The notes below the pieces were generated by a model, which had not been told where the DNA came from, made no database searches, and was given only the letters and a program-made list of their open reading frames with translations. A stretch of 64,000 nt of DNA, taken from NCBI RefSeq assembly GCF_001465595.2, contig NZ_CP013481.2:4898001-4962000 (forward strand), given 5' to 3'. Positions within the stretch are counted from its first letter, which is position 1, and the number at the start of each line of letters is the position of its first letter. Made by a program: the position numbers and the translations under genes. Origin of the DNA: Pandoraea apista. Lineage in GTDB: Bacteria; Pseudomonadota; Gammaproteobacteria; Burkholderiales; Burkholderiaceae. This document shows, in pieces, positions 55,542 through 64,000 of this stretch.

Positions 55542-55785
55542 ATGCCCCGGGCTTGGTCATCGGCGATTCACGCGATATTCGATCGATATCCGGACGTGAC
55601 AAAACCAGATTTGCTCGAATTTGACGCCAAACTGCACGAAACCAGCAAATTAAATAATTTTCGGAACATTTTGTACCGAAATCAATCAAATATTTTGTTC
55701 GGAGAGGACGCCCGGCGAGTACCGGGCGAGTACCGGGCGAGATAGCGCCTAGAACGGTTGGAGCGGCCAGCCTACGCTGCCCGCT
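55542..55785. other. AT-rich gap between the 3' ends of ybiB and the NTF2-like gene
   Basis: Unlike its surroundings this 244-base gap is strongly AT-rich at ~55600-55705. It holds a 23-bp near-palindrome (55659-55681), a second partial half-site near 55690-55702, and two copies of an 11-bp repeat (cgagtaccggg at 55716-55726 and 55727-55737). The 67-residue open frame over most of it has no family features. Confidence 0.6.
55659..55681. promoter_or_regulatory. 23-bp operator-like palindrome
   Basis: The arms TTTCGGAACA and TGTACCGAAA flank TTT and pair at nine of ten positions. The form resembles TetR/AcrR-type operators. It is not in front of any visible gene: both neighbouring genes end toward it. 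Confidence 0.55.
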
Positions 55786-56169
55786 TCATTCGGCCGATGC
55801 CATGCGGGTCGCTTGCCAGGAGATGAGGTGCCATTCGTCGGCTTCCAGTACATGGACTGCCGTATAGGCCATTTGCGACTCGAGCGAGCCGGTTGCGGTT
55901 TCCAGTTCGATTTTGAGCTTGCCGGTTACGACCACGGTGTCGCCAAACTGGCGCAGCTCCTGCGCCCGGATATCGATGTCCAGATATCGACGGCGGCCCG
56001 AGGTCAGGGCGTCGAGAAATTCGCGCTTGGTTTCGCGTTTGCCGTTCGAATGAACGTAGTGAAGGCCGTCTGCCAGGAGAGCGTCGAGTTGTTCGACGTC
56101 GCCCTCGACCATTGCGTCGAAGCGCGCCGATTCACGCTCGCGCACTACGTCAATATGCTTTCCCGCCAT
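55786..56169 (-). CDS. NTF2-like (DUF4440/SnoaL-type) protein
   Basis: 127 residues, full length for the fold: an N-terminal helix (RERESARFDAMVEGDVEQLDALLADGLHYVHSNGKRETKREFLDAL) and a curved beta sheet ending in WHLISWQATRM. The family includes polyketide cyclases, ketosteroid isomerase-like enzymes and many proteins of unknown role; no catalytic residues can be assigned with confidence. It stands alone and is divergent from rpoH. Confidence 0.85.
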   Translation of the reverse strand: MAGKHIDVVRERESARFDAMVEGDVEQLDALLADGLHYVHSNGKRETKREFLDALTSGRRRYLDIDIRAQELRQFGDTVVVTGKLKIELETATGSLESQMAYTAVHVLEADEWHLISWQATRMASAE

Positions 56170-56329
56170 GTTGCCCTCCCGTCTTCGCCGACCCCAAACG
56201 CTCGCGACTTGGGTTGCAATTTACACCATCCACGCGACGTTTGCGCCAGTGACTTCTCCGGTTTTACGGGGGGTGCTGGAAAACCCCGAGGCGCCGGAAA
56301 CTTCCCGCCCTGTAAGGGTTCTAACGTCT

Positions 56330-56356
56330 TTAGCACTCATCGAAAGAGAGTGCTAA
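56330..56356. promoter_or_regulatory. CIRCE element (HrcA operator) upstream of rpoH
   Basis: TTAGCACTC-N9-GAGTGCTAA, an exact match to the CIRCE consensus with the correct 9-base spacer, ends 35 bases before the rpoH start. It partly overlaps an extended -10 (TGCTAAAAT, 56351-56359), so bound HrcA would block transcription. Confidence 0.95.
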
Positions 56357-56391
56357 AATGCTTTCCCAGAGGCTAACCAGGAGTCCACCAC

Positions 56392-57330
56392 TTGAGTACT
56401 GCCGCCACTTTGCATCCGACGACGCCGGCCACCGGCACGGCGCCGAATTCTCGTGCCCTTGCTCTCGCCCCGTCGGCATTGATGCTGCCGGGCAGTCTGG
56501 GCAATATCGACAGCTATATTCAGGCTGTCCATCGCATTCCGATGCTCACCGCCGAGGAAGAGCAGTCGCTCGCCAAGCGCCTGCGTGAAAACGACGACCT
56601 CGAAGCTGCCCGTCAGCTCGTGCTCTCGCACCTGCGACTGGTGGTCTCGATCGCGCGTAACTACCTCGGCTATGGTCTGCCGCACGCCGACCTGATTCAG
56701 GAAGGCAACATCGGCCTGATGAAGGCCGTGAAGCGCTTCGATCCGACCCAGGGTGTACGACTCGTATCGTATGCCATGCATTGGATCAAGGCCGAGATTC
56801 ACGAATACGTGCTGCGCAACTGGCGCACGGTCAAGGTCGCCACGACCAAGGCCCAGCGCAAGCTGTTCTTCAACCTGCGCAGCCAGAAGCAAGGCCTGCA
56901 GGCGTTCACGCCGGAAGAGATCGATCAGGTCGCACGCGATCTGAACGTGAAGCGCGAAGATGTCATCGAGATGGAAACGCGCATGTCGGGCGGCGATATC
57001 GCCCTTGAGGGTCACAGCGACGACGGCGACAGCGCAAGCTTCGCTCCCATCGCGTACCTCGCCGACTCGCACCAGGAGCCGACCGCCGTGATTGCCGCGC
57101 GCGAGCGCGACCATCTGCAAAGCGACGGTCTGCAAACGGCGCTCGCCCGCCTCGACTCGCGCAGCCGCCGCATTATCGAAGCGCGCTGGTTGTCGGTCGC
57201 CGACGATGGCAGCGGCGGCGCCACGCTGCACGAACTGGCAGACGAATTCGGCGTGTCCGCCGAGCGCATCCGTCAGATCGAAGTCGCCGCCATGAAGAAG
57301 ATGAAAGGCGCGCTGCAAGCTTTCGCGTAA
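56392..57330 (+). CDS. rpoH: RNA polymerase heat-shock sigma factor
   Basis: 312 residues from TTG 56392, with aggag eight bases upstream; no ATG fits. It directs heat-shock transcription. Region 2 (DLIQEGNIGLMKAVKRFDPTQGVRLVSYAMHWIKAEI), the RpoH box QRKLFFNLRSQK near residue 160, and region 4 (LHELADEFGVSAERIRQIEVAAMKKM) are clear. A CIRCE element upstream puts it under HrcA as well as its own regulation. It ends in a gene-proximal spacer and a strong terminator. Confidence 0.96.
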   Translation: MSTAATLHPTTPATGTAPNSRALALAPSALMLPGSLGNIDSYIQAVHRIPMLTAEEEQSLAKRLRENDDLEAARQLVLSHLRLVVSIARNYLGYGLPHADLIQEGNIGLMKAVKRFDPTQGVRLVSYAMHWIKAEIHEYVLRNWRTVKVATTKAQRKLFFNLRSQKQGLQAFTPEEIDQVARDLNVKREDVIEMETRMSGGDIALEGHSDDGDSASFAPIAYLADSHQEPTAVIAARERDHLQSDGLQTALARLDSRSRRIIEARWLSVADDGSGGATLHELADEFGVSAERIRQIEVAAMKKMKGALQAFA

Positions 57331-57414
57331 TGTTTTGATCGGACGGGCGGCGGCAACGCGACAAATTGCCACACGCCCCGCCGGATCACCGCCGGCCGTT
57401 CACCGCCGACACCG

Positions 57415-57443
57415 AAGCCCCGTGAGACTCACGGGGCTTTTTT
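57415..57443 (+). terminator. Terminator downstream of rpoH
   Basis: Stem aagccccgtgag / ctcacggggctt (57415-57426 with 57428-57439, tip bases unpaired) continues into a T run. Confidence 0.9.
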
Positions 57444-57684
57444 ATTGGACTTCGAAAGTTCACCGGTCATCTGCATCGGACTTGATGCATCGCAAGGTCG
57501 CCCGGACGGCCGGTCGATAGAATCGACTCGTACGTGGCCATGCTACGTGCGAAGGACGGCCCGGGGGCCGTTCGCCGCGTCGGAACCTTGTCTCGAACTC
57601 GCTTCTCGCCGGCCACCTCTCGCGGTGGCGGATTCGTATCGAACCAGTGTCGTCCGCGTGTCATCCGCCCCCGTGCTCCGCGGT

Positions 57685-57712
57685 TTGACATTTTCAAGCG
57701 ATAAGGCAAAAT
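57685..57712 (+). promoter_or_regulatory. Candidate promoter of the cyd operon
   Basis: A perfect TTGACA (57685-57690) is followed after 16 bases by CAAAAT (57707-57712). It would start transcription ~50 bases before cydP. No full FNR box was found. Confidence 0.55.
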
Positions 57713-57771
57713 GCGCCGAAAGTCGACGCTGTTTCCAACGACACGACTTTCGACGCCAGGAGCCGTCACGG

Positions 57772-58086
57772 ATGGACACCCACTCTCCTAGCAGTCTGAA
57801 GCCTCCCGCGCCGACCGCGCCCGTTGCGGCGTCGCGCTCTGCCGCTATCGTCGCCTGGCTGATCAGGCGCTGGCGCACCCGCCCTTCCCGTTTCATGGTT
57901 GAAATCCTGATCGTCCTTGCGATCAAGGTAGTACTCCTGTTCATATTGAAGCACGCGTTCTTCGACGCCCCGATGGCCAAACACATGCAGTTGCCGCCGG
58001 ACGTCGTGGCTCGCGCCCTCATCGGGCCGCAAGCCGTCGAAGCGCAGTCCCCTACCCCAAGTCAAGGTGTCCGCCATGATCAGTAG
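57772..58086 (+). CDS. cydP: Cytochrome bd-associated small membrane protein CydP
   Basis: 104 residues from ATG 57772, with aggag upstream. One membrane helix (VEILIVLAIKVVLLFILKHAFF) is followed by DAPMAKHMQLPPDVVARALIG, the conserved block of the putative oxidase subunit CydP. The N-terminal ~45 residues are variable and basic. It overlaps the cydA start by 11 bases, which strongly ties it to the oxidase; its exact role is unknown. Confidence 0.85.
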   Translation: MDTHSPSSLKPPAPTAPVAASRSAAIVAWLIRRWRTRPSRFMVEILIVLAIKVVLLFILKHAFFDAPMAKHMQLPPDVVARALIGPQAVEAQSPTPSQGVRHDQ

Positions 58087-59680
58087 CGAAGTCGTTGACC
58101 TCTCGCGCCTGCAGTTCGCCATAACGGCGCTGTATCACTTTCTGTTCGTCCCGCTCACGCTCGGCCTGTCCTGGCTGCTTGTCATCATGGAGTCGGTCTA
58201 CGTGATGACCGGCAAGCAGATCTACAAGGACATGACCCAGTTCTGGGGCAAGCTCTTCCTGATCAACTTCGCGATGGGCGTGACCACCGGTCTCACGCTC
58301 GAATTCCAGTTCGGCACAAACTGGGCTTACTACTCGCACTACGTCGGCGACATCTTCGGCGTGCCACTCGCCATCGAAGGTCTGATGGCGTTCTTCCTGG
58401 AAGCCACGTTCGTGGGTTTGTTCTTCTTCGGATGGAACAAGCTCTCGCGCATTGGCCACCTCGCGACCACGTTTGCCGTGGCGCTGGGCTCGAACCTCTC
58501 GGCGTTGTGGATTCTCGTCGCCAACGGCTGGATGAACAATCCGGTCGGTGCGCACTTCAACTACGAAACCATGCGCATGGAGTTGAACAGCATCTGGGAC
58601 GTGATCTTCAACCCGGTGGCGCAGGTGAAGTTCGTGCATACACTCTCGGCCGGTTATGTGACCGCCGCGATGTTCGTGCTCGGCATCTCCGCGTGGTATC
58701 TGCTCAAGCGCCGCGACGTGCCGTTCGCACTGCGCTCGTTCGCGGTGGCAGCCGGCTTCGGGCTGGCCTCCACACTCTCGGTCATCGTGCTGGGTGACGA
58801 ATCGGGCTACACCACCGGCGAAGTGCAGAAGGTCAAGCTCGCCGCCATCGAAGCGGAATGGGAGACGGCCAAGCCGCCCGCATCGTTCACGCTGTTCGGC
58901 TTCCCGAACCAGAAGGAAGAGCGCACCGACTACGCCGTGAAGATTCCCTGGGCGATGGGCCTGATTGCCACGCGCTCGGTCGACACACCGGTCATTGGTC
59001 TCTCGCAGTTGCGCGACGAGCATAAGGAGAACATTCAGCGCGGCATGATTGCCTTCGCAGCACTCGAGAAGCTGCGTGGCGGCGACAAGTCGCCGGCCGT
59101 GCGCGCCGAGTTCGACAAGTACAAGGACGACCTCGGCTACGGCTTGCTGCTCAAGAAATACACGCCAAACGTGGTCGATGCCACGCCGGAACAGATCCAT
59201 ATGGCGGCCAACGACACGATCCCGCCGGTGGCGCCTGTGTTCTGGTCGTTCCGCATCATGGTCGGCCTGGGCTTCCTGTTCCTCTTCACATTCCTGTGGG
59301 CCTTCTGGCTGTGCGCGCGCCGCCGTCTGCTCAAGCCGCGTTCGGCCTGGTTCCTGCGCTGGACCGTATGGGCCATTCCGCTGCCGTGGCTGGCCGCCGA
59401 ATTCGGCTGGATTGTTGCCGAAGTGGGCCGTCAGCCGTGGACCATTGCGGGCATTCTGCCGACGCACCTCTCAACGTCGTCGCTCTCGGCAGGCGACCTC
59501 TATCTGAGCCTCGCGGGCTTCATCATTTTCTATACCGCGCTGCTCGTCATTGAAATGTTCCTGATGGTGAAGTACGTCAAGCTCGGCCCGTCGTCGCTGC
59601 ACACCGGCCGCTACCACTTCGAGACAGAAGCGACGAACGGTGCGGCCATCGCCAGCGACCGTCCGGTAGCTTCGGTCTGA
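58076..59680 (+). CDS. cydA: Cytochrome bd ubiquinol oxidase subunit I
   Basis: 534 residues from ATG 58076 (aaggtg seven bases upstream); a GTG three codons earlier is possible. It binds haems b558, b595 and d and oxidises quinol. LSRLQFAITALYHFLFVPLTLG contains the haem b595 ligand His near residue 19; FLEATFVGLFFFGWNKLS and GWIVAEVGRQPWTIAGILPTH are conserved. The periplasmic Q loop (around KIPWAMGLIATRS) is short-type. It is followed by cydB after 21 bases. Confidence 0.96.
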   Translation: MISSEVVDLSRLQFAITALYHFLFVPLTLGLSWLLVIMESVYVMTGKQIYKDMTQFWGKLFLINFAMGVTTGLTLEFQFGTNWAYYSHYVGDIFGVPLAIEGLMAFFLEATFVGLFFFGWNKLSRIGHLATTFAVALGSNLSALWILVANGWMNNPVGAHFNYETMRMELNSIWDVIFNPVAQVKFVHTLSAGYVTAAMFVLGISAWYLLKRRDVPFALRSFAVAAGFGLASTLSVIVLGDESGYTTGEVQKVKLAAIEAEWETAKPPASFTLFGFPNQKEERTDYAVKIPWAMGLIATRSVDTPVIGLSQLRDEHKENIQRGMIAFAALEKLRGGDKSPAVRAEFDKYKDDLGYGLLLKKYTPNVVDATPEQIHMAANDTIPPVAPVFWSFRIMVGLGFLFLFTFLWAFWLCARRRLLKPRSAWFLRWTVWAIPLPWLAAEFGWIVAEVGRQPWTIAGILPTHLSTSSLSAGDLYLSLAGFIIFYTALLVIEMFLMVKYVKLGPSSLHTGRYHFETEATNGAAIASDRPVASV

Positions 59681-59701
59681 TCGTCAGGGAGACACGACAT
59701 C

Positions 59702-60844
59702 ATGATGATCGATTACACCGTACTCAAGCTGATCTGGTGGGTGCTCGTCGGCGTGCTGCTGATCGGCTTCGCCTTCTTCGACGGCTTCGACATGGGCACC
59801 GCCACGCTGCTGCCCTTCCTCGGCAAAACCGACGCGGAACGCCGCGTCATCATCAACACCGTGGCGCCCACGTGGGAAGGCAATCAGGTGTGGTTCGTGA
59901 CGGCAGGCGGGGCCATGTTCGCCGCGTGGCCGCTCGTCTACGCCGCAGCGTTCTCCGGTTTGTACTGGGCGTTGCTGCTGGTGCTCTTCGCGCTGTTCTT
60001 GCGTCCGGTCGGCTTCGACTATCGCAACAAGCTGCCCAGCGCACGCTGGCGCAATTCGTGGGACTGGGCGCTGTTCGTCGGTAGCGTGGTGCCGTCGCTC
60101 GTGTTCGGTGTGGCCTTCGGCAACCTGCTGCTGGGCCTGCCGTTCTCGTTCGACAACACCATGCGCTCGACGTACACCGGCTCGTTCTGGGCGTTGCTCA
60201 ACCCGTTCGCGCTGCTGTGCGGTCTGGTGAGTGTGCTGATGCTGGTCACGCACGGCGCGGCGCACCTGCGCATGAAAGCCGATCCGATCGTGGCCGAGCG
60301 CGCCGGACGGATCATGCGCCTCACCGCGCTGGGCACGCTGGTGCTGTTCCTCGTGGCAGGTGTGCTCGTCGCCACGCATATCGACGGTTTCGCCATCACG
60401 CAAATGGGCCCGACCGACTCGCCGGCCAACCCGTTGCTGAAGGAAGTCACGACCGGCCCCGGCCTGTGGCTCACGAACTATCACACGTATCCGTGGATGA
60501 TTGCAGCGCCCGTGGTGGCCGGCCTGTGCGCCTTGCTCGCGGCCATGCTCGCGACCAGCCGGGCTTATGCGTGGACGTTCGTCGTGACTGGCCTGATGAT
60601 GGCCGGGATCATCCTCACCGCCGGCTTCTCGATGTTCCCGTTCGTCATGCCCTCGGGCACTGCGCCGGGCAGCAGCCTCACGGTGTGGGACGCCACCTCG
60701 AGCCAGCTCACGCTGCAAATCATGTTGATCGCCGTGATCGTCTTCCTGCCGATCGTTCTGCTCTACACCGGCTGGGTGTATCGCGTCATTCGTGGCCGCG
60801 TCACCATTGAGACGGTCAACGACAACCCGCACACGATGTACTGA
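59702..60844 (+). CDS. cydB: Cytochrome bd ubiquinol oxidase subunit II
   Basis: 380 residues; ATG 59702 and 59705 are both usable. About eight to nine helices, with [21 protein letters not shown] at the N terminus and [30 protein letters not shown] typical of CydB. It pairs with CydA in the high-affinity oxidase. A 15-base gap with aaggag precedes cydX. Confidence 0.96.
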   Translation: MMIDYTVLKLIWWVLVGVLLIGFAFFDGFDMGTATLLPFLGKTDAERRVIINTVAPTWEGNQVWFVTAGGAMFAAWPLVYAAAFSGLYWALLLVLFALFLRPVGFDYRNKLPSARWRNSWDWALFVGSVVPSLVFGVAFGNLLLGLPFSFDNTMRSTYTGSFWALLNPFALLCGLVSVLMLVTHGAAHLRMKADPIVAERAGRIMRLTALGTLVLFLVAGVLVATHIDGFAITQMGPTDSPANPLLKEVTTGPGLWLTNYHTYPWMIAAPVVAGLCALLAAMLATSRAYAWTFVVTGLMMAGIILTAGFSMFPFVMPSGTAPGSSLTVWDATSSQLTLQIMLIAVIVFLPIVLLYTGWVYRVIRGRVTIETVNDNPHTMY

Positions 60845-60859
60845 TCAAGGAGTCGCGAC

Positions 60860-60976
60860 ATGTGGTACTTCTCTTGGATTCTCGGCCTCGGCCTCGCGCT
60901 CGCGTTCGGCATCATCAACGTGATGTGGTTCGAGGCGCATGACGACCTCGAACGCCGCAGTCAGGAAGGTAGCTGA
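60860..60976 (+). CDS. cydX: Cytochrome bd oxidase small subunit CydX
   Basis: 38 residues, ATG 60860 to TGA 60974-60976, with aaggag eight bases upstream. MWYFSWILGLGLALAFGIIN forms the single membrane helix and NVMWFEAHDDLE is the conserved C-terminal block of CydX/YbgT proteins. It stabilises the haems of the bd oxidase. It is easily missed because of its length; position directly after cydB and the strong terminator behind it support it. Confidence 0.93.
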   Translation: MWYFSWILGLGLALAFGIINVMWFEAHDDLERRSQEGS

Positions 60977-61000
60977 GCCTGGCTGGCACAAGGTGGAAAC

Positions 61001-61032
61001 AAAAATCGCGCCCCTCGGGGCGCGATTTTTTT
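61001..61032. terminator. Terminator closing the cyd operon
   Basis: A perfect 14-bp stem (61001-61014 with 61017-61030) capped by CTCG, with five A before and a T run after. It serves cydX and probably the convergent sco gene as well. Confidence 0.93.
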
Positions 61033-61118
61033 GTCCTGGCGCTTTGACACTTTAACGCTTGACGCGCTGTCATCCGATCCAGTGAATGCGGGCCAAACGG
61101 CTCGATGCGGTGGCGGCC

Positions 61119-61721
61119 TCAGCCCAGCAACGTCTTGAGATCCTTGGCCATCGCATCGACCGGCTCGTCCGGACGCATGAACAAACGCAACTGGCCGTTC
61201 GGATCGAAGACGTAGATCCCGGCGGTGTGATCGATGGTGTAGTTATTTGGCGTCGAGCCTTCCACCTTGTTGACCACCACGCGGAACGACTTGGTCACTG
61301 CCTTGAGCGCGGCGTCGTCTGCCGGGCGCAGGCCGACGAATGCCGGGTTGAACGCAGGCACGTACTGGCTCATCAGCTCCGGCGTATCGCGCTGCGGATC
61401 CACCGTCACGAACAACACCTGCACGCGCTGCGCGTCGGTGCCGAGCTTCTGCATCACCTGGTTGAGTTCTGCCATCGTCGTCGGGCAAACGTCAGGACAA
61501 TGCGTGTAACCGAAGAACATCACCACGGCTTTGCCCTTGTAATCGGCGAGCGTGCGCGTCTTGCCCTGAGGGTCCTGCAACGAGAAGTCCTGTGCGAACT
61601 CCTTGTTCCCGGTGATATCCAGACTCTGGAACGTAGGACCTTCCTTGCCGCACGCAGCGAGCAACACGGTGAGCCCCATCAACAGCATGGCGCGACGCAA
61701 CCAGATGACAGCAAGATTCAT
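61119..61721 (-). CDS. SCO1/SenC family copper-binding lipoprotein
   Basis: 200 residues from the ATG at 61721; an ATG 16 codons earlier is also open. The lipoprotein signal ends in LLAAC, with the lipidated Cys at residue 24. A thioredoxin fold follows with the copper site CPDVC (in GYTHCPDVCPTTM) and the distal His in YTIDHTAGIYVFD. It delivers copper to the CuA centre of cytochrome oxidase. It lies downstream of ctaB and ctaA on the same strand. Confidence 0.93.
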   Translation of the reverse strand: MNLAVIWLRRAMLLMGLTVLLAACGKEGPTFQSLDITGNKEFAQDFSLQDPQGKTRTLADYKGKAVVMFFGYTHCPDVCPTTMAELNQVMQKLGTDAQRVQVLFVTVDPQRDTPELMSQYVPAFNPAFVGLRPADDAALKAVTKSFRVVVNKVEGSTPNNYTIDHTAGIYVFDPNGQLRLFMRPDEPVDAMAKDLKTLLG

Positions 61722-61843
61722 GAACGAATGACCCCAGAACGTATGGAAAAACGCCTTCCAAAAATGCAACAGGCGCGCCGGTGAAGAATACCGTATCGCG
61801 CCTGTCTTCGTGACTCACACCACAGCGGCCGAACCGCCCGGCC

Positions 61844-62749
61844 TCAGCCGAGCAGGAAGATCTGAACGTAGTGATCGATCAGCAATGCCGCAAACAGCAG
61901 CGACAGGTAGACGATCGAGTAGCGGAACATCGAGCGCGAGAGCGCATCGGAATAGTTGCGCCACAGCTTGATCGCATACCCAAGGAAGATGCCCGAGAGC
62001 ACCACTGCCGAGACGAGGTACAGGTAGCCGCTCATACGATGCGCAAACGGCAGCAATGACACCGCGAACAGCACCACGCTGTAGAGCAGGATCTGCAGGC
62101 GCGTGTACTTCTCGCCGTGCGTAATCGGCAGCATCGGCAAGCCCGAATTCACGTAATCCTGACGGCGATAAAGCGCGAGCGCCCAAAAGTGCGGAGGCGT
62201 CCAGACGAAGATGATGAGCACCAGAATCCACGCATCGGCCGGCACGGCGCCGGTCGCTGCGGCCCAGCCGAGGGCCGGCGGCATGGCGCCCGACGCACCG
62301 CCGATCACAATGTTCTGCGGCGTGGAGGGCTTGAGAATGATGGTGTAGATCAGCGCGTAGCCGACGAACGTGGCGAGCGTGAGCCACATCGTGAGCGCGT
62401 TGGTGAACGTGTAGAGCACCACCATGCCGGCGGCGCCAAGGATCGTCGAGAAGACGATGATCTGCCACGGAGCGATCTCGCCGCGTGCCGACGGGCGCCA
62501 CGCCGTGCGGCGCATGAGGGCGTCGACACGTTGTTCGATCAGACAGTTGACGGCGAAGGCGGACCCGGCGAGCAGCCAGATACCGATGGTGCCACCGATC
62601 AGCACCTGCCACGGCACCATACCGCGCGTGGACAGGAACATGCCGATGACGGCGCAGAAGACGGCGAGCTGCGTCACACGGGGCTTGGTCAACGCCCAGT
62701 ATTGTGCGATACGGCTAGACGGCGGATGGGGAAGGGTCGTGCTTTTCAT
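61844..62749 (-). CDS. ctaB: Protohaem IX farnesyltransferase (haem O synthase)
   Basis: 301 residues, UbiA superfamily with about nine helices. It adds the farnesyl chain to haem b, giving haem O. The N-terminal [18 protein letters not shown], the first prenyl-binding motif [15 protein letters not shown] and [19 protein letters not shown] are diagnostic. It lies 18 bases downstream of ctaA, which completes haem A. Confidence 0.96.
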   Translation of the reverse strand: MKSTTLPHPPSSRIAQYWALTKPRVTQLAVFCAVIGMFLSTRGMVPWQVLIGGTIGIWLLAGSAFAVNCLIEQRVDALMRRTAWRPSARGEIAPWQIIVFSTILGAAGMVVLYTFTNALTMWLTLATFVGYALIYTIILKPSTPQNIVIGGASGAMPPALGWAAATGAVPADAWILVLIIFVWTPPHFWALALYRRQDYVNSGLPMLPITHGEKYTRLQILLYSVVLFAVSLLPFAHRMSGYLYLVSAVVLSGIFLGYAIKLWRNYSDALSRSMFRYSIVYLSLLFAALLIDHYVQIFLLG

Positions 62750-62767
62750 ACACTCAGAGGCAATGCG

Positions 62768-63955
62768 CTATGCCGAGCCAGTCGGGGCGCCAGCGAGTGG
62801 TGCGGTAGCCGGCTCCGCTGACGGGAGGGGCTTCTGGCGGGCCGGAAGGTCTGCCTGATCTGTCAGGCCGGCCGCAATGGGCGTCACCGTTCTGGCGGCG
62901 CGAATGCGGTAGTTTAACATAACGAGCAACAGCAGCAGGACGGCCGCCCCGCCGTTATGAGCGATGGCGTTGAGCAGCGGCCATTGGAAAACGATGTTCG
63001 ACAATCCCGTCGCGAACTGCACGAACACCAGCATCAATACCAGAATAGACGGTTTTCTGAGCGCGGCATGACGTCGCAGCCGGCTCGCCAACCACGCCAG
63101 ATACGCCACCACCACCACCGCAAACGTCCGGTGCACCCAGTGGATCGCCACGAGCGCATCCATCGGGATCACCTCGCCGCCCGCGGTCTTGCCTAGCTCG
63201 CGCCAGAGCCTGAAGCCGTTGTGGAAGTCCATCGGCGGCACCCACTGTCCCTGACAGGTCGGGAAATCGGTACACGCCAACACGGCGTAGTTGGTACTCA
63301 CCCAGCCACCGAGCGCAATCTGAAACACCAGCAACGCCAGCCCGATCAGCGCCGCCCAACGCCAGCGCAACGCGCCCGGGTCGGCCGCCACGCTCGTCGT
63401 CGGCATTTGACGCGACGCCAGCCATGTCAGCGAACCCAGCAAAGTGAGCGCCAACATCAGATGCGTAGTCACGATCACCGGCTGGAGCTTCATCGTGACG
63501 GTCCACGCACCGAACGCTCCCTGAACACACACGAGAACGAACAGCCACGTGGCCAGCCAGGGCGACTGCTTCAGTTCGCGCCGCTTCACCCAGGCCATCA
63601 CCATCAACACGATGATGAGCACGCCCACCGACATGGCGAAGTACCGATGGATCATCTCGATCCACGCTTTGACGAACGTTACCGGACCGGTCGGCAGCAT
63701 GGACTGCGCGGCGTGAATGTCGGCGTGCGCGGCAAACGGCGACGACGTGCCATAGCAGCCCGGCCAGTCGGGACACCCGAGCCCCGAATCCGTGAGCCGC
63801 GTAAAGCCGCCGAACATGATCAGGTCGAGCGTAAGAAAGGTCGTCACCCAGGCCAGTTTGCGGTACTTGTTCGCATCTCGGCGCAACAGCACCCAGCCGA
63901 GCGGCAGCACCGCAATGCACAGGCCGATGAAGCCCAGTTCCAGAAGGTAAAGCAT
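62768..63955 (-). CDS. ctaA: Haem A synthase (COX15/CtaA)
   Basis: 395 residues with eight helices in two four-helix halves. It oxidises the methyl group of haem O to haem A. Haem-ligand histidines are visible in EMIHRYFAMSVG, VTTHLMLAL and IHWVHRTFAVV; GGFTRLTDSGLGCPDWPGCYG and CTDFPTCQGQW carry the paired cysteines. The last ~40 residues are polar and not conserved. It starts the ctaA-ctaB-sco run in this window. Confidence 0.95.
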   Translation of the reverse strand: MLYLLELGFIGLCIAVLPLGWVLLRRDANKYRKLAWVTTFLTLDLIMFGGFTRLTDSGLGCPDWPGCYGTSSPFAAHADIHAAQSMLPTGPVTFVKAWIEMIHRYFAMSVGVLIIVLMVMAWVKRRELKQSPWLATWLFVLVCVQGAFGAWTVTMKLQPVIVTTHLMLALTLLGSLTWLASRQMPTTSVAADPGALRWRWAALIGLALLVFQIALGGWVSTNYAVLACTDFPTCQGQWVPPMDFHNGFRLWRELGKTAGGEVIPMDALVAIHWVHRTFAVVVVAYLAWLASRLRRHAALRKPSILVLMLVFVQFATGLSNIVFQWPLLNAIAHNGGAAVLLLLLVMLNYRIRAARTVTPIAAGLTDQADLPARQKPLPSAEPATAPLAGAPTGSA

Positions 63956-63965
63956 CGGTTTTACG

Positions 63966-64000
63966 TCAGTTCTTCGTCATGTCCCGTGCGCCATCGCGCC
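63966..64000 (-). CDS. Possible 3' end of a gene entering from the right edge
   Basis: Only ~12 codons are visible. One frame ends at a stop with complement at 63966-63968, another at 63961-63963; both are open to the window edge, so the frame and product cannot be decided. The short gap to ctaA suggests the same operon. Confidence 0.25.
   Translation of the reverse strand, partial: RDGARDMTKN

Larger units (their letters stand above)
57331..57771. other. Intergenic region between rpoH and cydP
   Basis: About 440 bases with no credible gene; the long frame into cydP lacks homology in its upstream part. It holds the rpoH terminator (57415-57443) and a promoter for the cyd operon (57685-57712). 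Confidence 0.6.

Noticed and set aside
55542..55745. 67-residue open frame after ybiB
   Set aside because: No ribosome site or family similarity is recognised, and it covers the palindrome and the 11-bp repeats. Composition looks non-coding.
57685..57697. FNR box in the cyd promoter
   Set aside because: TTGA and TCAA arms are present but five bases apart, not six as in the FNR/ANR consensus. The TTGAC part is better explained as a -35 element.

Overview
This is a GC-rich, gene-dense chromosomal segment of a beta-proteobacterium of the Burkholderiales. The best guess is the Burkholderiaceae, possibly Pandoraea. The assignment rests on the order kdsD-kdsC-lptC-lptA-lptB-rpoN-hpf-ptsN-hprK, rapZ, mutY/mutM, TPR-lolB-ispE-tRNA-Gln-prs-rplY-pth, on ftsY beside a pair of M16 peptidases, and on the proteins themselves. 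The genus is inference; no database was searched. No rRNA, CRISPR array, prophage or insertion sequence was seen, and there is one tRNA.

Positions 1-24200 are an accessory, mostly catabolic region dominated by phosphonate use. It opens with the end of an ABC ATPase, a fused two-domain permease and phnW, a 2-aminoethylphosphonate route. A mixed block follows: a DUF488 protein, an MFS exporter, purU, a Nudix hydrolase and a large FAD/GcvT demethylating oxidoreductase. Next come divergent C-P lyase operons. phnF, a DUF1045 protein and phnN run leftward, and phnGHIJKLM runs rightward, with a dyad between them that is probably the PhnF operator. The phnCDE uptake operon points back toward phnM and carries a good Pho-box match upstream. 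A DeoR-type regulator and a LysE-type exporter close the region. No phnP is present in the window, and the DUF1045 2H-phosphoesterase-like protein sits where its activity would be needed.

Positions 24200-46240 are core genome: apt, a CPA2 antiporter, lipopolysaccharide precursor and transport genes (kdsD, kdsC, lptCAB), rpoN, hpf and the nitrogen-PTS regulators ptsN and hprK. These are followed by a PsiF-like protein, rapZ, the 8-oxoguanine repair pair mutY and mutM, the TPR/lolB/ispE operon, tRNA-Gln, prs, rplY, pth, a ferredoxin, coaD and rsmD.

Positions 46500-64000 hold a NodIJ-type exporter, an inactive/active M16 peptidase pair divergent from ftsY, an ArgO-like exporter with maiA, ybiB and an NTF2-like protein. 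rpoH follows behind a perfect CIRCE element. The cytochrome bd operon cydP-cydA-cydB-cydX includes a 38-residue cydX. The window ends in haem A and cytochrome oxidase assembly genes (sco, ctaB, ctaA). Most operons end in clear hairpin-plus-T terminators, several of them bidirectional.
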